Origin: Protopterus annectens
Taxonomy: Eukaryota > Chordata > Ceratodontiformes > Protopteridae
Direction: 5' to 3'
Length of the DNA stretch: 64,000 bases
Assembly: GCF_019279795.1 (NCBI RefSeq)
Contig: NC_056743.1
Location: 627,996,019 to 628,060,018 of the forward strand
The notes beneath the pieces were generated by a model. The model saw only the letters and a list, made by a program, of their open reading frames with translations. It was not told where the DNA came from and did no database searches. Both the position numbers and the translations under genes were made by a program. This document shows positions 56,955 through 64,000 of this stretch, in pieces. The stretch's first letter is position 1. Each line of letters starts with the position of its first letter.

Positions 56955-57068
56955 GCACCTGGAGCATTTCTCCCCTGGGCCTTTGCTGAAAATTGGCTTC
57001 ATTCCAAGTCAAACTTTCCTGGTAAACAAATGATAAATAAATAAATAATAAACAAATAAATAAATCAC
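56955..57068 (+). mobile_element. LINE 3' tail (unassigned family)
   Basis: GGAGCATTTCTCCCCTGGGC, TTTGCTGAAAATTGGC, CAAACTTTCCTGGTAAACAA and a long (AAAT)n tail. Confidence 0.65.
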
Positions 57069-58655
57069 ACTGTGCAATTGCCCCAACAATGGGTTGAACT
57101 TTAGTTGTGCAACAGCCCCTCAGTCTGATTAGAGAAGCCTCTTACAAGTGAGGCAATACTACTGGCGACCACTAAGGGCACCATTACAATAGCGACCCTG
57201 CACTTTATAATAACCACCTGAGAGAGGCAAACCACCTGAACCCCCTTGTTTCCTTCATCCCCTGAAAGACTCTCTGGTATCCAAGCTCCTTACTTAAATC
57301 AGAGAGCACAGTGTTGCAGGTAGACAATCTGCTCCATTTACAATGGGTGAGGCCAGAAACTACCTTACTGACTAGGAAACAGTGATAGGATTTCAGCTTC
57401 TCTTTCCATGAAGGTATCAGTCTGTCTGTCTTTCACTTGAGTGATCTCTTATTACTTTACTCTTTCCAGAATCTGCTGTCCACTTTCTGTGCATAACAAA
57501 ACCAATAAATAAAATAAACCTACAAAAAGTATAAATTATTGTGTTGTGCATAGCTGCAATACTGTTTATTTATTCTGTGCATTGATTGCCTGGTAAATGG
57601 ACCTTGGCAAGCACTGGAGACTCCAAAATGACATGAGGCATAAGAAAATGAAAACAAAAAAGTGCAACCTGTGTTTTATGTGTTATAATGAAACAATACT
57701 ATTTTTAGAATTCGCCATCCATCACCTTGGGTCATGTGATTTACTGCATATGGCCCCTTATTCCTTCTTCTCATCCCAAATACAAATCATCTTAGGGGAG
57801 CAAAGTTAGGTCATGGGGTCAAGATGTCATCATGGTGAGCAGGGGTGGAAGTTTATAATATTCTTTGCTAGACTTGCCAATATATAATGATGGCACGATT
57901 AGGACACTGGTATACTTCTACTAGGACATCTGTCCTTAAGTGTTATGCATATCCATCTGCTTCCATGCTTCTGCTGCTCACCTGGCCTCCAACAGGTATA
58001 GACAGCTAGTTGAAGAACTCCAGCCTTTCCTCTGCCTCCTTCAAATAAAGAAACAGTTGTTGTCTGATTACTCTGTGCCCTCTTCCCGGCTTGCACTGGT
58101 CCATGTCACCTCTAGTTAGATGCCTTTTAAAGTCTAAAATATATTTTTATGAGACATTAGCTGCAGTTATGAGATTGTACAAGATGGCGGCTATATCAGT
58201 GAAGAATACTTTGATCAGCCATTACAGTCATCTACAAGGTGTTGTGTTGCAGCTTAAACATGGTAAATGACCATATCTTCCATTTGGATTCAGAAAGTGT
58301 GTTGTGACATCATAAACCAGGCTGTGTCATGTTCAAGATTAAACACTTCACTTTATGAGTCTTTCAATCCAGCGAAGTTTGCTGTATGCATATATGTACA
58401 GCAGCGTAATATACAGCGATGATATCAAAGAGCTCTAGCTGAAGAAATACATAGGACTGATGGTGCAGATGTTAAGAACATGACACCCAGAACGTCCCAT
58501 ACTGTTAAATCCTGGCTCTTTCTCCCATAAGACAATACAATGATGTTAATCTAGTTCTTTTCCACATGAAGGTGCCCAGCCTGTTTTGAAGCAAATTGAA
58601 ATCTTTGATTTGATTGTTTAATTCACCCCCCCCAGTCATCTGTCTGTCTGTCTCT

Positions 58656-58656
<1 letters not shown>
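57069..58656. other. Spacer without recognised gene
   Basis: No exon is recognised. The 57,597-57,809 frame (CNLCFMC pair) is 70 codons with no further support and is probably chance. A C-run lies at 58,626-58,633. Confidence 0.3.

Positions 58657-58657
<1 letters not shown>

Positions 58658-58717
<60 letters not shown>
58658..58717. repeat. (TA)n microsatellite bordering MITE
   Basis: About 29 TA dinucleotides directly abutting the MITE's left end. The insertion is in, or the expansion started from, a TA target. Confidence 0.95.
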
Positions 58718-58719
<2 letters not shown>

Positions 58720-59070
58720 GTCTATATTACATAGTCAAACTGTCATAAGTTCGACTATGTAAATATCGAACCCAGAAGTTCGAAAACTCTGAAAAGTCAA
58801 AACAGCGATTTTTTCCCCAGGGGAAAAAAATCGCTGTTTCACTACAAAACACGGAAACACATGAGCGCTACATACTGTTGCTACACTCCCCAACATGGGG
58901 GGGCTGTGCCCCCCACACCCCCTACTTAAATATACCAACTCTCAGATTGCACCACAGTGGAGGAAATAGCAAAGCTGTGGAAAAGGCCCACCGAATTCTT
59001 TCCCTGGGAAAGAATTCGATGTTCCGCGGCTTTGCTATTTTTAGACTTTGAACTTCCAAGTTCGAAGTTA

Positions 59071-59073
<3 letters not shown>
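58718..59073. mobile_element. MITE with internal hairpins, second long copy
   Basis: It starts GGGTCTATATTACATAGTCA, as the 39,043 copy does (GGGATCTATATTACCGTGTC). It is sandwiched between two (TA)n arrays. TIR-like sequence AAGTTCGACTATGTAAATAT (58,746) is mirrored by CTTCCAAGTTCGAAGTTACA (59,052). Internal hairpins are perfect: CAGCGATTTTTTCCCC/GGGGAAAAAAATCGCTG (58,802-58,836) and GAATTCTTTCCCTGGGAAAGAATTC (58,993-59,017). It shares GAGTTGGTATATTTAAGTAG (reverse strand, about 58,920-58,940) with the 39.2 kb copy. No ORF. Confidence 0.75.

Positions 59074-59117
<44 letters not shown>
59074..59117. repeat. (TA)n microsatellite bordering MITE
   Basis: About 21 TA dinucleotides at the MITE's right edge. 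Confidence 0.95.
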
Positions 59118-59119
<2 letters not shown>

Positions 59120-61020
59120 CTTAACTTCAGTTCAAATTCATTTCATGTATTTTGATGAAGTTGCATGTAGGCCTTCAGCCTTTTTCTCTGACAAAATTTA
59201 GCTATAAAGTGCCCTTGTGGCAAGACAGGTTTTCACTGCATTCCAGCACATTAAGCGTTTATTTTTGATTGGGTGACTCTTACAATCCACAAATGTCTTA
59301 TGCCTATAGGTGTTTAATTACACCACCAAAAGCAGTATATGAAGATTTTACAAAATCAGCTCATGTTGGAAAGCCCCGGTGTTCACAGTAGGAGTCCTCT
59401 ATTCCAATTTCTAAATTTCATATGAATAGACATCACAAAGAGAAGGACAAAGAAGGTAATAAGTGACTCAAGTTTTCTCACTCCTTTGCCAAAGAATCTC
59501 AAAAATGACAAAAATGAATGGAAGAGAAAGAAGAGTCCGGGGGGGGGGGGGACCTCACTGCTTTGGTAATGACTGAGTCTGAAGGCTAGGTCAGGAATCT
59601 CCTACTTCAGAACCGCTGCATAGTTTTGCCAGGTTGTTCTCTTTGCCTGTAAGCATAACTGATGATTGTCCTCATTCTGCCTTCTCCTATGATCTTTAGC
59701 TGTGCTCCAATTCCACAATCCCACAACAGATTGCATTAAAAAAAGCTGAAGGGGCAGTGTTTGAAAGGTTTCAATCCATGTCAAATTTGGCATTGTTCTT
59801 ACCAGATATGTCATACAGGCATCTACTTTTCCAATGTGTACCACAGAGACACCTGTTCCACAGGCTGCAACCACACTGTCATTTGTGCCATGGGTGCCAG
59901 TTTACCTCATGTCAGCGCTCCTCATGTTGATTAAATGGGTGCCCATGAACCCCTCTACCTTCCACATGATGCACCTCATGTGGTGGTTGGAAATGCATAC
60001 TTTCGTGTGAGTATGCATCTATGATACAGTTCCATTTAATGTGCCATTAGGAGTGGACACAATAATTGCATGACACATTGCAAAAGTTAGTCTCCCAGAA
60101 AAAGTTGACATAGCTAACATTAACATTCATTATCCCTTTCCTAAAACTGTTCCACTCCGTAACCCGTGCTGTTAATTGAACATATCTTACCTTTGTCACA
60201 GACAAGGCCTGTCTGACTCACCTGATCTGTGAACACATCTGTCTTATGATCTAAGTCATTTATGTTTCACTCATTACCCTTCACCTCGTGGTATATCCTC
60301 AGACACTGAAAATGTGTTTGTGGCCTAGAAAGAGTGACAGAGTTAGATCCCAGTAATTAAACAAAAGGGTTGTATAGAAAGTTAAAAAGAGCATTTTCTT
60401 TTCATGTAAAAAAAAAGTTTATGGACATTCCTTGTGCTGGCATTGTTTATCAGGGCTATATTGTGAGCTCTGGTGTAAGGTATCAGATGGGTGGAATTAA
60501 AAAATAATTAGGCTACTTTAAAGCCGGCTTTTAGTTATGGAATAATTATCGTCTGATATCACTGCTTGCTCATAAACATTACTTTCTGCATACATATTAA
60601 TTGCAGAGTAATTCAGGACTCAAGAAACATTTCTAAGAATAACAAATGAAAACTCATTTTAAGCTTAGCATAAAGCTCTGAGATTTTACCATGCAAAAAT
60701 ATACATGACGATAAGCACCTGAGTTCCTACCATAGCACTCATCCTTTTATCACATGAACCAGGGACATAGTCAAAATAATCAAGAACAAATGCCTCAAAT
60801 CAGGGACACTTTTTAAGTAATAATGCTACTGACTTAGTTGGCAGAATAACTACTTTTATAGCTCTAATTATTAATAACCAATTTTAATTATGCTAAAATA
60901 ACTAACTGAATGTAAGTAAAGTGTTTTACTTTACCGTTTAATATCAGTAGCTAATATATGTTAATATATAATAATATATACTGATCTTGTCTAAATAACT
61001 AAATGTGTCTGTAATTTTTC
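59118..61020. other. Unique-looking DNA with candidate conserved non-coding segment
   Basis: No gene is recognised. The frame 59,602-59,874 (-) is 90 codons without a known domain. 60,470-60,730 is repeat-free, with TTAAAAAATAATTAGGC, TTAGTTATGGAATAATTATC and ATATTAATTGCAGAGTAATT, the kind of AT-core clusters common in conserved non-coding DNA. A G-run is at 59,539-59,551. Confidence 0.3.
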
Positions 61021-61023
61021 TTT

Positions 61024-61118
61024 GTGGAGCTTTTCTCCCCGGGCCTCTGCTGAAAAAGGGCCTTTTCGGACCAGTCAGACACCCCCGGTTAACAAATGTA
61101 AAATAAAATAAAAAAAAA
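61024..61118 (+). mobile_element. LINE 3' tail (unassigned family)
   Basis: GTGGAGCTTTTCTCCCCGGG, CCTCTGCTGAAAAAGGGC, CAGTCAGACACCCCCGGTTA, ACAAATGTAAAATAAAATAA. It is the best-preserved tail of this family in the window. Confidence 0.75.
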
Positions 61119-61138
61119 TGTTAACATTTTGTATATTT

Positions 61139-61253
61139 ATATGGAGCTTTTCTCACAGAGCCTCTGCTGAAAATGGGAATTGTTGTTTTGGTGGTAGACA
61201 AAGGCAATCCAGTCAAGCAATAAATAAATAAAATAACATAAAATAAATAAAAG
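61139..61253 (+). mobile_element. LINE 3' tail, tandem neighbour
   Basis: A second tail (ATGGAGCTTTTCTCACAGAG, CCTCTGCTGAAAATGGG, CAGTCAAGCAATAAATAAAT) lies only 20 bp after the first, in the same orientation. Confidence 0.65.
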
Positions 61254-62739
61254 GACATAAATTGACACTCATTTGCTGAAGTGAATTAAATATATATCTT
61301 TAACCATTGTCATTATTTTTACTATAATCAAGTCTCTTTTCTCCAAAAATCACAACTTTTAAGTGGCACAGAGCAAAATGTTGAGCGCAAATCCAGGACA
61401 TCCCTGAAAATCAACGACAGTTGAGGCATTCTTGAAACTCTGCACAGAATCAGGATGTGTGCCTGTCCCAGTGTGTCAGGCATGCACACTTGACTGATGC
61501 AGCACCATTAATACTCTCACTGAAGTATATTGTTTTAGTAGGTTTCCAGTTCTCCATCCAAATGTAATGAATGAGTGCGAACTCAGTACATTGAACTGTG
61601 GGAACCCAACCAGAACACAGTCAGCATCTCAGTGAACTTCGAAAATCTGTGGAGCTGGCTATAGACTAATGCATTAACTTTTCTAAACAGGTTCATACCT
61701 CAGGGATTTGAACAGGTCATCTTGCTCTGTCCGTTAAGGACTGGAACAACTCTAACAAATTATCAAGCCTTTTGGATTTTTCCTGCCTGGGGTTTCAGTT
61801 AACTGCTATTTTACAAAGAGTAAGTCTCTTGGGCAGAGATTATAAGGAATGTGAATCCTGTTTAGCCTTGTTCTGAACCTTTCTACTTCTACATTTCATT
61901 TCCAGGTTCTGAATATTTATATTAGTATTTAACTTCCTTGCTTGAAGTTATCTTGCAACGACTCTGGTATTTCAACTGTTTTCATTCCGAAATGATCAAC
62001 TCTCCTTTTATAAAATTATAAATCCATTTTTTCGACGTAGACTTGGTGACTGTAGTTAGGAAAATATCTACTTAATTCTGCTGTTGCTTAATAAAGATCT
62101 GCTATAAACCTTCTGCTTTTGCTAAATTAATTGGAGGTTATTACCTAGCAGTTTTCTCAAGTCCTTGACAATCTGCCAATGTTCTGTTGGTGTTTCCTGC
62201 TATAAACAAACATAATTTAAAATACTGTGCCTAAGCCAAGTTCATTTGCTTATCACTCTGTTCACACAAGCACTTCAATATATTCCATCTAACAGTTAAT
62301 TTTACTCTTTTTTTCCCTAGCTGACACTACTGTTTCTTTACAATTAGCATTGTACATGTTGTTTGGCACTACATACAGAATTGTATTTTGGTCTGTATAT
62401 GACATTTTCAGGAAAAAACTAATGCACATTTCATTAAAATGCAGAAAAGTAGTCTGTTGATTTATCCAAATCTGAAACAAAAATAGTCGTATCCAGTATG
62501 AAAATGTAATAATGTTTTAAGTTACTGTTCACCTTTTACTATTTTTGACTCATAGCTACCGGATCCAGGCTATATTTCTGTCCTCTGTATATTGCTTGTG
62601 TGAAGTTTACATGCTTTCTTCTAAGTCTGACTGGACTAGAGTTTCCTATGGTACTGCATTTTCCTCTTACCTCCGAAAAACATGCTGGTTCTCTTTTGTT
62701 CTTTCCTTTTCTCTTGCTCTCGCTTTCTGTCAGTGTCTC

Positions 62740-62741
<2 letters not shown>
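61254..62741. other. Spacer without recognised gene
   Basis: No gene or named repeat found. Confidence 0.3.

Positions 62742-62817
<76 letters not shown>
62742..62817. repeat. (CA)n microsatellite
   Basis: About 37 CA dinucleotides. The open frames with poly-TH/CV across it are artefacts. Confidence 0.97.
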
Positions 62818-62819
<2 letters not shown>

Positions 62820-63261
62820 GTGTTGTTTTACTTTATGTTTTTTTCTTTTTTTCTTGGAATTTTAAGAAGTTCTTGACTAGGGTCAGCTAGTAAAGAGTTG
62901 TTACATTTTTTGACTGCAAAAGGATTAATTATGTCTGACATGAGGGAAGAACTGAGAAGTAACATTTTATATAAAGTAAACAAAACAGAACAAGGTTTAA
63001 TCTGCTCCACTGGGATTATTTTGGATTTTTCCACCCTACTCACCCTATCCCAATTGTGCTCTTAAAGCCAGGTGACTGCATCTAATGTACATTTGACATT
63101 AGGAATGATACCTAATCTCATGTTATTTGGACATGCTGGTGAGCTCTAGAAGATTATATTGTGAAGGCCCTTCACTTAGATTGATAAAACTTGAGTTGTC
63201 ATTTCTTTCATATCTTCCCACCCACTTAGTGCATGCAGTAATGATTTGAGTTTTAAGAGCA
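62818..63261. other. Spacer without recognised feature
   Basis: No assignment possible. Confidence 0.3.
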
Positions 63262-63280
63262 CCCCCCCCCCCCCCCCCCC
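63262..63280. repeat. Poly-C tract
   Basis: Nineteen consecutive C residues, prone to slippage and sequencing error. Confidence 0.95.
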
Positions 63281-63339
63281 ATCATTTCCAGCTTACTTTT
63301 AAACTCTACAGCATCTGGAATTAAACTGCAGATCTCTGA

Positions 63340-63990
63340 ACAGTCTGCAAATTGCTTCTCAGGATCCTACTGGGGATAAGTGATTCTGTTTTGCCTCTGG
63401 TGAGAAAAGGAGCAGAGGGACATTGATTGTCAACTATATCTAACTGTGTAGGATTTATCTAATTGTTCTGATTACCTCAGTGGGAACCTCCCTTTTTTAA
63501 CTTAGTACTCTGTTGTGCTGCTGTACACACCACCTACTGCATCTATCAAGGGAAGACTACAACAAGGACATGGACCTCTGCAACATCTATCACAAGACTA
63601 CTTATTACCAAAGAGCCTGTGATGTGCTTTTTATGAACCAGTTTGGGATTGGTGCTGCTGTTTTGCCACTGGTGAGAAAATGATCAGAGGCACAGTGATT
63701 TCTAGCTACAAGCAGCTGTGAAGAGAGACCAACAATACTAGTAGCCAAGTAGTAGCCAACAAACAAATCACTACTGTTTCTTATTCTTGGCAAACTTGTT
63801 TAACTCCTGTCACACTTTTTTGTACTACTGTATGCATATAGAGCATACCATTTACTGGTTTCTGCCAGGCTTGTGCACTAAATGTTATGAATGTTGCAGA
63901 GAGAGAACCAACGCTATTATTTGACACATAAACTGTGCATGAGTACTGTTTATCTACTGGCCTACTGGAAGGACGCCACATGGTGTACAT
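63340..63990 (+). repeat. Degenerate direct repeat, unit about 271 bp, two copies
   Basis: CTGTTTTGCCTCTGGTGAGA ... GGAGCAGAGGGACATTGAT (about 63,386-63,425) recurs as CTGTTTTGCCACTGGTGAGA ... TGATCAGAGGCACAGTGAT (about 63,657-63,697). Further matches such as CTTTTTT-nn-GTACTnCTGT follow about 110-140 bp downstream in each. The copy at the window's end may continue beyond it. Confidence 0.5.
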
Positions 63991-64000
63991 CCTACTGACC

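Noticed and set aside
57597-57809. Small zinc-finger protein (CNLCFMC)
   Set aside because: There is only one cysteine cluster, no histidine/cysteine partner at proper spacing, and no supporting context.

Overview
This window looks like a gene-poor, repeat-dominated stretch of a non-mammalian vertebrate genome. The evidence is the mix of element families: CR1-clade and RTE-clade LINEs, an R4/Dong-clade LINE, a DIRS-1-like tyrosine-recombinase retroelement, Penelope-like elements (PLEs) with GIY-YIG domains, tRNA-headed SINEs carrying an RTE-type 3' end, a decayed PIF/Harbinger transposase, palindromic MITEs, and very long (CA)n and (TA)n arrays. That combination fits an amphibian, a lungfish or an early-branching ray-finned fish; the species cannot be fixed from the sequence alone. 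No convincing host protein-coding exon, tRNA or rRNA gene was found. All recognisable coding sequence belongs to transposable elements, and every copy carries stops, frameshifts or truncations.

Layout. 0-14 kb: a reverse-strand tRNA-SINE, a second SINE-like relic, two CR1 3' fragments, a degenerate ~160-240 bp tandem repeat (10.7-11.85 kb), and microsatellites breaking up a small MITE-like repeat (13.2-13.7 kb). 14.2-17.2 kb: a 5'-truncated PLE (reverse transcriptase, CxxC linker, GIY-YIG) between nearly identical ~370-400 bp inverted arms, with hammerhead-like motifs just outside both arms. 18.2-20.8 kb: an RTE 3' fragment (-) and a CR1 3' half (+). 22.4-28.3 kb: a DIRS-1-like element on the minus strand with inverted terminal repeats, split by an R4-clade LINE, which is itself interrupted by a palindromic insertion with a target-site duplication. 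28.9-42 kb: a SINE, a CR1 fragment interrupted by another LINE tail, a palindromic PLE-end insertion, a long-TIR MITE and a second RTE copy. 42.96-47.71 kb: the most complete element, a CR1-type LINE with 2.5 tandem 257-bp monomers upstream of ORF1 (zinc finger plus SGNH esterase) and ORF2 (APE endonuclease plus reverse transcriptase). 48-64 kb: minisatellites, a full tRNA-SINE, a Harbinger transposase relic (52.8-54.05 kb), a second PLE 3' half (55.4-56.76 kb), a cluster of LINE 3' tails, and a second long MITE.

The main threads worth follow-up are: (i) a recurring PLE-terminus signature, CTGANGA - short hairpin - GAAA - TTAATAAA, found at five separate places and twice arranged as a large palindrome; (ii) the tandem 5' monomers of the CR1 copy; (iii) MITEs built from long TIRs plus extra internal hairpins; (iv) the nested DIRS/R4/palindrome stack; and (v) several AT-rich unique segments that look like conserved non-coding DNA. 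The last group is inference from base composition only.
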